Below the pieces are notes generated by a model that had not been told where the DNA came from, did not search any database, and worked only from the letters and a program-made list of their open reading frames with translations. This document shows positions 33,846 to 42,049 of a stretch of DNA of 45,828 bases, in pieces. The first letter of the stretch is position 1, and each line of letters begins with the position of its first letter. The stretch is from CAYUNW01 sp964446235 (GTDB lineage Bacteria > Patescibacteriota > Microgenomatia > 2-02-FULL-39-11), in NCBI GenBank assembly GCA_964446235.1, contig CAYUNW010000007.1:1-45828 (forward strand), in the 5' to 3' direction. The position numbers and the translations under genes are program-made.

Positions 33846-34042
33846 AAAAACAGTATCATTTTAACATTTATACCAGCCTTATCTTACTTTTTCGTTTCTA
33901 TAAGGGGTGACGCGAACGAGGGCTTCCCAATAGATGGGCCCCTAAAGCTTTAGGGATAACTATTGGGAAACGCAAGCGGCAGGACCCCTTAATTTCTGAA
34001 AATGCGAAACTCATAAACTAGTAAAATCTGTAATGCCAAAAA
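33846..34042. other. Intergenic region between divergent genes, holds hairpin element copy 7
   Basis: No gene seen. Apart from the element at 33905-33987 the sequence is AT-rich and without heptamer arrays. Confidence 0.7.
33905..33987 (+). repeat. Hairpin element copy 7 (83 bp, subtype A), intergenic
   Basis: GGGTGACGCGAACGAGGG start, GGCAGGACCC end. Stem TTCCCAATAG/CTATTGGGAA is perfect. The inner hairpin CCCTAAAG/CTTTAGGG is perfect and longer than in copy 1. One extra G-C pair (33904, 33988) extends the outer ends. Confidence 0.87.
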
Positions 34043-34084
34043 ATGAAAAATATCTGCTATACTAATACCCGACATAAGATTCAT

Positions 34085-34324
34085 ATGCAAAAATATAAAC
34101 TTTTTATCAAAATCCTATTGGTTTTATCGCTTTACCAATTACTTTCTCCTTCTACCGCCCATGCCTACCTAGACCCCGGCTCCGGCAGTTTCTTTCTGCA
34201 ATCCCTACTTGCCTTCCTTTTTGGCGTCATCATCACTGTACGCATGTTTTGGAGAGATATAAAAGGATTTTTCACCAAATTCCTACCCGGAAAAAATAAG
34301 AAAAATGAACCGGCAAACAAATAA
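34085..34324 (+). CDS. Small AYLDPGSGS-motif membrane protein
   Basis: 79 residues from ATG 34085; ATG 34043 is in frame and would add 14 residues, but a TATACT box at 34058-34063 favours the later start. A signal peptide or first helix (YKLFIKILLVLSLYQLLSPSTAHA) is followed by AYLDPGSGSFFLQSLLAFLFGVIITVRMFWRDIKGFF and a Lys-rich tail. The AYLDPGSGS...W(R) arrangement is a conserved small membrane protein family of unknown function found, to my memory, in polysaccharide loci. It overlaps the next gene by 20 bp, suggesting translational coupling with the methyltransferase. Confidence 0.75.
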   Translation: MQKYKLFIKILLVLSLYQLLSPSTAHAYLDPGSGSFFLQSLLAFLFGVIITVRMFWRDIKGFFTKFLPGKNKKNEPANK

Positions 34325-35681
34325 GGTTTCCTCTTCCTACAAAGACCCCAGCGGTTTTGTATTTACAAAAAACAATCTGCTTTTCCGCCAAATAAATAAA
34401 ATATACCAACCCCACTATGAAAAACTTATAAAATCCGGCCTTTACAAAGACTTGGTATCTAAAAATTTGCTCATCCCCCACAAAGAAACTACTTTCAAAC
34501 CGAAAGATAAAAATACCTACAAAGTCATCAAACCGGATGAAATCCCCTTCCTTTCCTATCCTTACGAATGGAGCTTTGACATGCTCAAAGACGCTGCCCT
34601 GACTACACTTCAAATCCAAAAAACCGCTCTTGGATATGGCATGACCCTCAAAGACGCATCAGGCTTCAATATCCAGTTTTTAGAAGGACGGCCAATTTTT
34701 ATCGATACTCTTTCATTTGAAATTTACCCAGAAAGTAAGCCTTGGACAGCTTACCGGCAATTCTGCCGGCATTTCCTGGCACCCCTCACTCTTATGACAT
34801 ACAAAGACATCGGATTGAACCGGCTATTGCGGATATATCTGGACGGGATTCCTTTGGACTTGACGAGTAAACTCCTGCCTTTTTCAAGCCGTTTGAATTT
34901 AGGTATACTTAGCCATATCCATCTCAATGCACTTGCCCAGAAAAGCTTAACACATGCAATTGAAAAGGACAGGAAATCCCGTGTGGACAAGAAAGGTTTA
35001 TTGGCAATTCTGGATAATCTCTATAATACGATTTCCAATCTCAAATTATCCCAACCCAAATCCGCCTGGAGCAAATATTATCAGGATACCAACTATACCA
35101 AGCAATCATTTGAAAGTAAAAAAAAGTTTGTAGCATCGATTCTATCCAAAATTAAACCAAAAACCCTTTGGGACCTGGGAGCAAATATCGGTGAATTCTC
35201 ATATCTAGCCAGCCGTTATAGTTCTTTTATCGTAGCAATGGATATAGACCCTCTGGCTGTAAACAATCTGTATCAACAATCTCAAGGAAAGAAAAACAAT
35301 AATATACTTCCCTTAGTGATGGACCTGGCCAATCCTTCTCCTTCTCTGGGATGGGAAAACTGTGAAAGAGACTCGCTTACCGATAGGGGTCCGGCGGACA
35401 CGGCTCTAGCTCTTGCCCTGGTGCATCATCTGACGATCACCTATAATCTTCCGTTTGAAAAAATAGCCTCATATTTTTCGAAAATCTGCAAAAACCTGAT
35501 AATAGAATTTGTTCCTAAAGAGGATACTCGTGCCCACAGCATGATTGCCGCAAGAGAAGATATATTTGCCGACTATAACGAGAAAAATTTCCTAAGTGAA
35601 TTCGGCAAATATTTCCGTGTGCTGAAAAAATACAAAATCCCCTCCTCCAAAAGAAGTGTGTTTTGGATGAAAGTGAAATAG
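34305..35681 (+). CDS. Class I SAM-dependent methyltransferase with long N-terminal region (NoeA-like family)
   Basis: 458 residues, cytoplasmic. The N-terminal half has the blocks PYEWSFDMLKDAALTTLQIQ, YGMTLKDASGFNIQFLEGRP and FIDTLSFEIY, which characterise a methyltransferase family often annotated as NoeA-like or simply 'class I SAM-dependent'. The Rossmann part follows: TLWDLGANIGEFSYLASRY (SAM-binding motif I, about 285-303), VAMDIDPLAVNNLY, then CERDSLTDRGPADTALALALVHHL, a normal family motif. Substrate is unknown; surface-glycan decoration is the usual guess. It overlaps the AYLDPGSGS gene by 20 bp. No repeat insertion. Confidence 0.82.
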   Translation: MNRQTNKVSSSYKDPSGFVFTKNNLLFRQINKIYQPHYEKLIKSGLYKDLVSKNLLIPHKETTFKPKDKNTYKVIKPDEIPFLSYPYEWSFDMLKDAALTTLQIQKTALGYGMTLKDASGFNIQFLEGRPIFIDTLSFEIYPESKPWTAYRQFCRHFLAPLTLMTYKDIGLNRLLRIYLDGIPLDLTSKLLPFSSRLNLGILSHIHLNALAQKSLTHAIEKDRKSRVDKKGLLAILDNLYNTISNLKLSQPKSAWSKYYQDTNYTKQSFESKKKFVASILSKIKPKTLWDLGANIGEFSYLASRYSSFIVAMDIDPLAVNNLYQQSQGKKNNNILPLVMDLANPSPSLGWENCERDSLTDRGPADTALALALVHHLTITYNLPFEKIASYFSKICKNLIIEFVPKEDTRAHSMIAAREDIFADYNEKNFLSEFGKYFRVLKKYKIPSSKRSVFWMKVK

Positions 35682-35706
35682 AATCCATCCACAAAAAAGC
35701 GTGATG

Positions 35707-36690
35707 TTATAAGTACTTTTTTATATTCGCTCTGTAGTAATCTACTGTTCTCCAGATTCCTGTCTCAAATTCTATTTTTGGTTTCCATCCGGAAATCTTC
35801 ATGAATTTATTGCTTTTTGACCGGAATTTTTTTGGGTCGATTTCATTAAGTCCTGGCGGATATTTTATAAATTTATATGTTATCAACGGGAATTGTTTTT
35901 TCAAAATCATGATAATTTCTAATATACTATGTTCGTATCCGGATCCAAGCATATAAACACCGGATAGCTTTTCTTTCTGACAGGCAACTATTATCGCATC
36001 TACTACATCGTCTATATATAAAAAATCACGAGTTTGATCACCTCTACCATAAATTGGTATTTGCTTGTTTACCAGCGCATACGCAACAAACAGATTTAAA
36101 GTTCCGTAGTGATTGCTTTTTATCTGGCATCTTGGACCATAAATATTATTTAGCCTAAATATAACTGTAGGAATTGAGTATAGCTGACTATATAAAAGAC
36201 AATACTTTTCAGCTGTTAATTTGTTTGTTCCGTATATATCTACCGGATTAGTTGGAGTAATTTCATCTACCGGAAGCTTTTGCGGTTTGCCGTATACTCC
36301 CCGCGAGCTGGAAAAAATCAGCTTTGGTTTCCGTTTTAGTTTTCGTATAGCTTCCAAAAGATTAAGGGTGCCGACTACATTTATCTGGGTATCTAAATTC
36401 GGATCGGACATCGAGATGGTTCTACCTGTTTGTGCTGCAAGATGTATGACGATATCCTGATTTTTCACTGCTTTCTCTACTGTCTGTACAGATCGAATAT
36501 CTCCACGAATGAGTTTAATATTTTTTTTGATTCCATATAGGTTAAAAAGGTTTGCTCCATAAGGTGGTAAAAATGCATCCAATATAGTTACTTTTGCTTT
36601 TAATTCTACTAATTTATGTGCAAGATTACTTCCAATAAATCCTGCTCCACCTGTAATCAAAACCCGGCTATTTATAGACTTTTGACGCAT
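35707..36690 (-). CDS. NAD-dependent nucleotide-sugar epimerase/dehydratase (extended SDR)
   Basis: 327 residues. RVLITGGAGFIGSNLAHKL holds the NAD-binding Gly motif (14-20), DIR at about 64-66, HLAAQTGRTISMSDP, SSRGVYGKP, DIYGTNKLTAEKY with intact catalytic Tyr153 and Lys157, LNNIYGPRCQIK and GRGDQTRDFLYIDDVVDAI. It belongs to the UDP-glucose 4-epimerase-like group; the exact sugar cannot be told. It is a full-length paralogue of the 18953-19936 protein (same length, aligned motifs), but retains the active site. Stands divergent to the following GT2 gene. ATG at 36690. Confidence 0.9.
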   Translation of the reverse strand: MRQKSINSRVLITGGAGFIGSNLAHKLVELKAKVTILDAFLPPYGANLFNLYGIKKNIKLIRGDIRSVQTVEKAVKNQDIVIHLAAQTGRTISMSDPNLDTQINVVGTLNLLEAIRKLKRKPKLIFSSSRGVYGKPQKLPVDEITPTNPVDIYGTNKLTAEKYCLLYSQLYSIPTVIFRLNNIYGPRCQIKSNHYGTLNLFVAYALVNKQIPIYGRGDQTRDFLYIDDVVDAIIVACQKEKLSGVYMLGSGYEHSILEIIMILKKQFPLITYKFIKYPPGLNEIDPKKFRSKSNKFMKISGWKPKIEFETGIWRTVDYYRANIKKYL

Positions 36691-36772
36691 AACCTTATCG
36701 AATATTTTACTTTATCCTTTGATAAATTTTCCCAATTATACTCCAGAGACGAGTTACTTGTCTTACCTAACC

Positions 36773-36781
36773 TGTTATAAT
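36773..36781 (+). promoter_or_regulatory. Extended -10 promoter giving a leaderless GTG start
   Basis: TGTTATAAT: TG plus one base plus perfect TATAAT (36776-36781). The predicted start point six to seven bases later coincides with the GTG at 36788. No convincing -35. Confidence 0.6.
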
Positions 36782-36787
36782 GTCCTC

Positions 36788-37939
36788 GTGAAATCTCCCT
36801 CTATTTCCGTTATCATGCCCTGCCTAAATGAAGAAAAATCCATTGGTGTTTGTATTGATAAAGCTAAAACAGCACTTGTCAAATTACATCAACAAGGCTA
36901 CAGGACGGAAATCATTATTTCCGACAACGGCTCTACCGACAGATCTCTCAAAGTCGTCAGGAAAAAAAGGGTGAGGATCGTCAAAGAACCGCACAAGGGA
37001 TATGGAGCAGCCCTTATGAAAGGTATAAGATCTGCCAAAGGAAACTTCATCATCATGGGAGATTGTGACGGAACATATGATTTTTCCCAAATACCCCGAT
37101 TTATAAAAGAATTGGAAAGCGGAGTTGATCTAGTCTTGGGTTCCAGAATTAAGGGAAAAATACACACCAAATCAATGCCCTTTTTGCACCGTTATTTGGG
37201 CACTCCAATACTTACCAAAATGATAAATATATTTTACGGCTGCAATCTTTCCGATTCCCAAACCGGCTACCGGGCTTTTACCAAAGAGGCTTTTGTCAAA
37301 ATGAGGTTGAAAAGCCAAGGTATGGAGTTTGCTTCGGAAATGCTTATCAAGGCTATCGGACAAAGGCTAAATATGTCAGAAATTCCGATAAACTACTTCC
37401 GCCGACAAGGCATTTCCAAGCTTTCACCCATCAAAGACGCTTCCAGACACTTACTCTCCATCATGATCTACTCACCAACATACGCCTTCATCCTGCCGGG
37501 TTTATTGCTTCTTTTTTTCGGAACTTTGGGAACTATCATACTGCTACCCGGACCATACTGGATTGGAAAAATTCTGATGCTTGATATCCATACCATGATT
37601 GCCAGTGTTTTTGCTGCAGTTCTAGGTACTCATATCATCCTCACAGGCATCTTTGCCAGACTTTATACTACCTACTCCCTCAATATCTCCGGCGGACTGA
37701 TATCCAGATTCATCCTTAAATATGCCAATCTGAAAAACTTACTCCTTATCGGACTTGTGCTCTTTTTTGTAGCATTAGGAATAATCGGAGAAATAGTTTA
37801 TACCTGGATTACAAGCGGATTTAAGGAACTGGCTAAAGAAAGGGAGTTTATTTTGGCTTTGGGATTTGGAATTGTAGGCATACAGATAATATCTTCTACA
37901 TTTTTATTCAGCCTAATAGAAAACAATAAAATTAACTGA
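36788..37939 (+). CDS. Glycosyltransferase family 2 with C-terminal membrane helices (polyprenyl-phosphate glycosyltransferase type)
   Basis: 383 residues from GTG 36788; a TTG at 36719 is in frame but lies upstream of the -10 box. GT-A domain: SISVIMPCLNEEKSIGVCI, IIISDNGSTDRSL, PHKGYGAALMKGIRSA, metal-binding IMGDCDGTYDF, LSDSQTGYRAFTKEAF, and ISKLSPIKDASRHL. Four membrane helices follow (about 240-383: IYSPTYAFILPGLLLLFFGTL; ending IIGEIVYTW and IQIISSTFLFSLI). This is the architecture of DPM/GtrB-like enzymes that load a sugar on polyprenyl phosphate at the inner face. It likely supplies donors to the GT-C proteins. Confidence 0.87.
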   Translation: MKSPSISVIMPCLNEEKSIGVCIDKAKTALVKLHQQGYRTEIIISDNGSTDRSLKVVRKKRVRIVKEPHKGYGAALMKGIRSAKGNFIIMGDCDGTYDFSQIPRFIKELESGVDLVLGSRIKGKIHTKSMPFLHRYLGTPILTKMINIFYGCNLSDSQTGYRAFTKEAFVKMRLKSQGMEFASEMLIKAIGQRLNMSEIPINYFRRQGISKLSPIKDASRHLLSIMIYSPTYAFILPGLLLLFFGTLGTIILLPGPYWIGKILMLDIHTMIASVFAAVLGTHIILTGIFARLYTTYSLNISGGLISRFILKYANLKNLLLIGLVLFFVALGIIGEIVYTWITSGFKELAKEREFILALGFGIVGIQIISSTFLFSLIENNKIN

Positions 37940-38006
37940 TACTAAAATAGTACTTGATATTTAAATTCTAGTTGTTTATTATGAAAAATAAATTAGAATA
38001 TATTCT

Positions 38007-39410
38007 ATGAAAGTATTACTGCTTAATCCTCCTTATTTGACAAACTTCATCCGATCTGCACGTTGTACATGGCTACCAATATCGGGAAGTAATTGGTATC
38101 CGATATTTTTGGGATACGCAACAGGCTGGTTACAAAAACACGGACATGATGTAAAACTAGTTGATGCGGTGGTAGAAAAATTTTCTCCCGGTCAAACTTA
38201 TCAAGTAGCACGCGATTTCAAACCAAATTTATTGGTTTTATATGTATCGCATCAGAGCTTTTCTTCCGATGTGCTAATTGGAAATAAAATTAAACAAAAG
38301 ACTGGATGTGAGGTAGTCCTGGTAGGACCTTGGTGCGCTTCTAATCCAGAAAAAATGCTAAAGGACTCAAAGGGACTGGACATGGTTGTAAAAAGAGAAT
38401 TTGACGATGTTGTACTTGATCTTGCCAATGGTAAAAAGAAAAAAGATATCAAAGGCTTGGTATATCGTAACGGCAAAAAAATTGTATTTACCGGAGAAAG
38501 ACAATTCCTTACGCCTACCCAATTAGATAAATTTCCTTTTGTTACAAGTATATATAAACAATTTCTACCGATAAAAAACTATACACAAGCAAGCTTACTT
38601 CATCCATACATTGATATGTTCACTGCAAGAGGATGTGCTTGGAACCAATGTACCTTCTGTCTCTGGCCGCAAACCATCCACAAAGGCGCCCATTATCGCA
38701 TGCGAAATTTGGATGGAGTCGTAGAAGAACTAAAATATATAAAAAAAGAATTAACCTTTGTCAAAGAAGTTTTTTTCCAGGATGATATGCTGCCTACACT
38801 CAGAGCTAGGCAAATTTCTGAGCTGATTATAAAACACAAAATTAAAATGAACTGGTCCTGCTATGTCAAGGCCGATGTTGACTTGGAAACTTTGAAAATG
38901 ATGAAAATGTCCGGCTGTAGATTCTTACACGTTGGCTATGAAACACCGCAGGCGAATATTATCAAGAACATCAAAAAAGGTACACAAAGAGACACTATGA
39001 CGAAATTCACTCAAGACGCACAAAAAGCAGGACTACGTATACATGGAGACTTCATACTAGGACTACCTGGAGAGACCAAAGAAACAATCCAGGATACTAT
39101 AAATTGGGCAAAAAGCCTTAAAATTGAAGGTTATCAGGTATTTATTCCTCAACCGCATCCGGGAACTATTCTTTATAATGATTTGAAGAAAAAAGGGCAT
39201 ATGAGCAAATCTGGAGATATTGACTATCCGCACCTTTCAAGACAAGATCTGTCTGAATGGCGTTTCAATTTCTTAAGACAAATATATTTTTCACCGACAT
39301 ATATTGCTAGAACTGTCAAAAATATAAACTCTCTCGATGAGTTTGTCAGATTAAGTAAAGATGCCTTCAACACACTTCCAAACCTGCTCTTTCCTAAAAA
39401 ATTCTATTGA
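38007..39410 (+). CDS. B12-binding-domain radical SAM protein with CX4CX2C cluster motif
   Basis: 467 residues. An N-terminal Rossmann-like B12-binding domain (MKVLLLNPPYLTNF; YPIFLGYATGWLQKHGHDVKLVDA; VVLVGPWCASNPE) is followed by a radical SAM domain (about 200-400): MFTARGCAWNQCTFCLWPQ, VFFQDDMLPT, LHVGYETPQANII and DFILGLPGETKETI. The cluster cysteines are Cys210, Cys215 and Cys218, so the spacing is CX4CX2C rather than CX3CX2C. Family members methylate or rearrange unreactive carbons; HpnJ-like ones share the CLWP. The two methyltransferases and GT2 downstream suggest modification of a lipid or sugar. No DxHxxG cobalamin His motif is seen. Confidence 0.87.
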   Translation: MKVLLLNPPYLTNFIRSARCTWLPISGSNWYPIFLGYATGWLQKHGHDVKLVDAVVEKFSPGQTYQVARDFKPNLLVLYVSHQSFSSDVLIGNKIKQKTGCEVVLVGPWCASNPEKMLKDSKGLDMVVKREFDDVVLDLANGKKKKDIKGLVYRNGKKIVFTGERQFLTPTQLDKFPFVTSIYKQFLPIKNYTQASLLHPYIDMFTARGCAWNQCTFCLWPQTIHKGAHYRMRNLDGVVEELKYIKKELTFVKEVFFQDDMLPTLRARQISELIIKHKIKMNWSCYVKADVDLETLKMMKMSGCRFLHVGYETPQANIIKNIKKGTQRDTMTKFTQDAQKAGLRIHGDFILGLPGETKETIQDTINWAKSLKIEGYQVFIPQPHPGTILYNDLKKKGHMSKSGDIDYPHLSRQDLSEWRFNFLRQIYFSPTYIARTVKNINSLDEFVRLSKDAFNTLPNLLFPKKFY

Positions 39411-39465
39411 CACACTTCTTAACAATAGCTATAGTTCAGTAATTATATTTATTTAATTTATACAA

Positions 39466-40164
39466 ATGTATAACTTAAGACCAATTATTCACCAAGACAA
39501 AAATGTAATTATTGGAGAATATGGAAAAAAGTTCTGGGATTATATAGATGAAGAAATCGGAACTAAAAACATATCACTTTGGGAAAATTTTATCAAAATG
39601 TTTCTAGATCAAATTAAGTTTGGTACTCACGTTTTGGATTATGGTTGCGGATTTGGTATAGAATCCATCCTTCTTTCACATAAAATAAAAAGAATCACCG
39701 CTATCGATTTGGATAAGGAAAAAATCAGTATCTTCAACAAACTTCTTTCCCGCATCAATATCAGAAATATCAAAGCTTTGGTTGCCAATGGGCAAGACAC
39801 TCCTTTTAAAGACAATTCATTTGATACAGTCTTTTGTAACGAATCCTTAAGTCATGTTAGTGATATCAAATTAGCTTTGAAAGAAATTAAACGGATCTTG
39901 AAAAAAGGCGGTCAAATTATTATTGCTGATACTAAAAGATGGAATCCTTACGGCATCTGGATGATCTATATCAGAGGCGATTATGAAGAAAATTATTTCA
40001 ACACCTGGACGATGAAAAGACTTTTAAAAGAAACTGGTTTTGTAAATATCCAAAAAATAAAATATATCACCTGTCCCAGAGATCCCTTCATAAAATACCG
40101 GAAAGCTATATGGCCAATACTTGAGATAATCGAACCTAAATATGTTTATACTGCTTTAAAATGA
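39466..40164 (+). CDS. Class I SAM-dependent methyltransferase
   Basis: 232 residues. VLDYGCGFGIESILLSHKI (about 57-75) is SAM motif I, ITAIDLDKEKI the acidic loop, NGQDTPFKDNSFDTVFCNESLSHV motif IV-like, and IKRILKKGGQIIIADT the following strand. Fold is that of UbiE/COQ5-like small-molecule methyltransferases. The C-terminal KRLLKETGFVNIQ is also common in that family. It follows the radical SAM gene by 55 bp and overlaps the next methyltransferase by 4 bp (ATGA), so they are co-translated. Substrate unknown. Confidence 0.85.
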   Translation: MYNLRPIIHQDKNVIIGEYGKKFWDYIDEEIGTKNISLWENFIKMFLDQIKFGTHVLDYGCGFGIESILLSHKIKRITAIDLDKEKISIFNKLLSRINIRNIKALVANGQDTPFKDNSFDTVFCNESLSHVSDIKLALKEIKRILKKGGQIIIADTKRWNPYGIWMIYIRGDYEENYFNTWTMKRLLKETGFVNIQKIKYITCPRDPFIKYRKAIWPILEIIEPKYVYTALK

Positions 40165-40952
40165 ACAAGAAAATCTACCTAAAAGATCTGGCAGACTGGA
40201 ACAAAAATGCTTCATTTTATGAAATCGAAGCAGCATCTCCCTATAAAAAAATCCTCCAGCAGGAAATGATTGAGTATTTTACAGTAAAAAGAAAGGCAAA
40301 AATATTGGATCTGGGAGCTGGAGTTGGTGATTTTGCGGCAGAATTAGAAAGTAAACTGAACTGCCAAGTAGTTTGCGCTGATTTTGCCAAAGAAATGAAA
40401 AAAATCGCCCTCAAAAATTACCCTAATTTAAAATACAATACTGCTTCCGCCCATAAACTGCCGTACAAAGACAATTCTTTTGATATGGTTATAGCTACGG
40501 GAATACTCCATCATCTGAAAATTCAAGGAGTTTTGCCTGCTGGCTTAAACGAAATAAAGAGAGTTCTAAAAAAGAACGGTACTTTTTGCTATTTGGATCG
40601 CTCCAATTCTCCAATTGCAGATATGTTCGAGCTAGCCTTAAGTACTGTTAAAAACATCTTCAACAAGTTAAAAAACAGGTATTCTGCATCCAGCACCTCA
40701 TCAGAAACTAGTCTAGATGATAACGATTTTTCATTGATTACCTCTAAATTTAAATCAGTATCAAGAAAGTCAATTTATTCGATGCCTTTTAAACTGCTAA
40801 TGGTAATCTCAAATACATTGCTTTATGTTTTTGGAAAAAAAGTATATTATGGATTCCAAATAATTACTTACCCTATTGCATATATCAGCGAGAAATATTT
40901 AAATTTCAAATTCTGGGAAACAGAATACTATCAAGTATTAAAAAGTGAATAA
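40161..40952 (+). CDS. Class I SAM-dependent methyltransferase
   Basis: 263 residues. ILDLGAGVGDFAAELESKL (about 49-67) is SAM motif I; VVCADFAKEMKKIA, HKLPYKDNSFDMVIATGILHHL and IKRVLKKNGTFCYLDR complete the UbiE-like pattern. The C-terminal third contains a hydrophobic stretch (PFKLLMVISNTLLYVF and IITYPIAYISEKYLNF) that may sit on the membrane. It overlaps both neighbours (4 bp upstream, 8 bp downstream), a tightly packed operon with the radical SAM, first methyltransferase and GT2 genes. A membrane-associated lipid or polyprenyl-linked sugar substrate is plausible. Confidence 0.82.
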   Translation: MNKKIYLKDLADWNKNASFYEIEAASPYKKILQQEMIEYFTVKRKAKILDLGAGVGDFAAELESKLNCQVVCADFAKEMKKIALKNYPNLKYNTASAHKLPYKDNSFDMVIATGILHHLKIQGVLPAGLNEIKRVLKKNGTFCYLDRSNSPIADMFELALSTVKNIFNKLKNRYSASSTSSETSLDDNDFSLITSKFKSVSRKSIYSMPFKLLMVISNTLLYVFGKKVYYGFQIITYPIAYISEKYLNFKFWETEYYQVLKSE

Positions 40953-41928
40953 TCAGATAATCACAATAATTATTCCTACCCATAATGAAGAAAAAAACTT
41001 ACCGAAGCTTTTCTTATCTTTAAAAAAACTTGATTATCCCAAAAACAAACTGGAAATAATCGTTATCGATGGCAATTCATCCGATAAAACAGTAAAAATT
41101 GCCAAAAAATACGGTGCGAAGGTATATCAGAATCCGGCACAAATTAGAGGAGCCGGATGCAAAATCGGGGTAGAAAAAGCTCAAGGAGAATATATTGCCT
41201 TCACAGATGCAGATTGTATCGTTTCAAAAAATTGGCTGAAAGGATTATTAAGAGAATTTACAAACAGTAAAATTGCTTCTGTTGGAGGTCCAAATATCAC
41301 ACCAAAAAATGATACAAAAACTGCTAAAGCGATTGGCGCCGCCACTTTGTTTCTCACACGTCCTGGAGCCAGATATGGATTTCAGGGAACAAAAATTCAA
41401 GAAATATTTCATAATCCAGGATGTAATGTAATGTATCGAAAAAAAGCTATTCTGGACGTAGAAAATTTCAACCCCACTCTGATTACATGCGAAGATGAAG
41501 AATTAGATTATAGAATTATCAAAAAAGGATACAAGATTCTATTCACACCAAATGTGGTTGTTGACCATTATCGCCGTCCAACATACAAAAAAATTCTCAT
41601 TCAAGCATTCCGATATGCAGTAGGACGTGCTCAGGCGATTAAAATGCATCCCAAAATGGCACGTTGGTTTCATCATATCCCAACACTTCTATTATCGGTT
41701 TATATTTTCATCTTAATTTCTCCGCTTACTCCAATCATAAAGGTCTTACCTTTGATAATTTTCTGTTTCGGGCTTCTGGGAGCATCTTTCTTTTTACAAA
41801 TCAAAGATAAAAATGCTCCTCATTATGTTTATTTAAATACCTTCCTAGCTTGGTTTTTCGGGTGGAGCATTGGCTATATTGCCGGATTTATTTTTTATCC
41901 AGTTTCTCCTGTAGAAAAAGAGTCTTAA
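40945..41928 (+). CDS. Glycosyltransferase family 2 with C-terminal membrane helices
   Basis: 327 residues from GTG 40945, which overlaps the preceding stop by 8 bp. GT-A domain: ITIIIPTHNEEKNLPKLFLSL, IIVIDGNSSDKTV, RGAGCKIGVEKA, metal-binding IAFTDADCIVSKNWL, HNPGCNVMYRKKA (acceptor region), and EDEELDYRIIKKGYKI with the catalytic acidic residues. Two to three membrane helices end the protein (LLLSVYIFILISPLTPIIKVL, FFGWSIGYIAGFIFYP). This layout is common in processive or membrane-anchored EPS glycosyltransferases. Last gene of the 38007-41928 operon. Confidence 0.87.
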   Translation: MNNQIITIIIPTHNEEKNLPKLFLSLKKLDYPKNKLEIIVIDGNSSDKTVKIAKKYGAKVYQNPAQIRGAGCKIGVEKAQGEYIAFTDADCIVSKNWLKGLLREFTNSKIASVGGPNITPKNDTKTAKAIGAATLFLTRPGARYGFQGTKIQEIFHNPGCNVMYRKKAILDVENFNPTLITCEDEELDYRIIKKGYKILFTPNVVVDHYRRPTYKKILIQAFRYAVGRAQAIKMHPKMARWFHHIPTLLLSVYIFILISPLTPIIKVLPLIIFCFGLLGASFFLQIKDKNAPHYVYLNTFLAWFFGWSIGYIAGFIFYPVSPVEKES

Positions 41929-41968
41929 ATTTTGGAAAAAATAGTGTAAGATAATCTTTATAAAACAT

Positions 41969-42049
41969 ATGAAGTCTGCCAGAAAAATATTTTCCGAAAT
42001 CTACAAAGCTAGAAATATCCTTTTTATCTCTATAAGACTTACTCTTTAA
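41969..42049 (+). pseudogene. 5' remnant of a PHH-family gene, duplicate of the start of the 43422 gene
   Basis: A 26-codon frame MKSARKIFSEIYKARNILF... resembles MKSAKRVFSTLFKAKNWLF at 43422: 11 of the first 19 residues are identical and most others conservative. The first 13 bases match exactly, and the upstream ATTTTGGAAAAAATA tract matches ATTTTGAAAAAAATA before 43422. Homology ends where the convergent AbiEii gene ends; the remnant's stop overlaps that gene by 11 bp. Confidence 0.7.

Noticed and set aside
35330..35404. Unusual CERDSLTDRGPAD segment of the methyltransferase as another repeat insertion
   Set aside because: The segment matches what I know as a conserved motif of this methyltransferase family, and no element ends are present.
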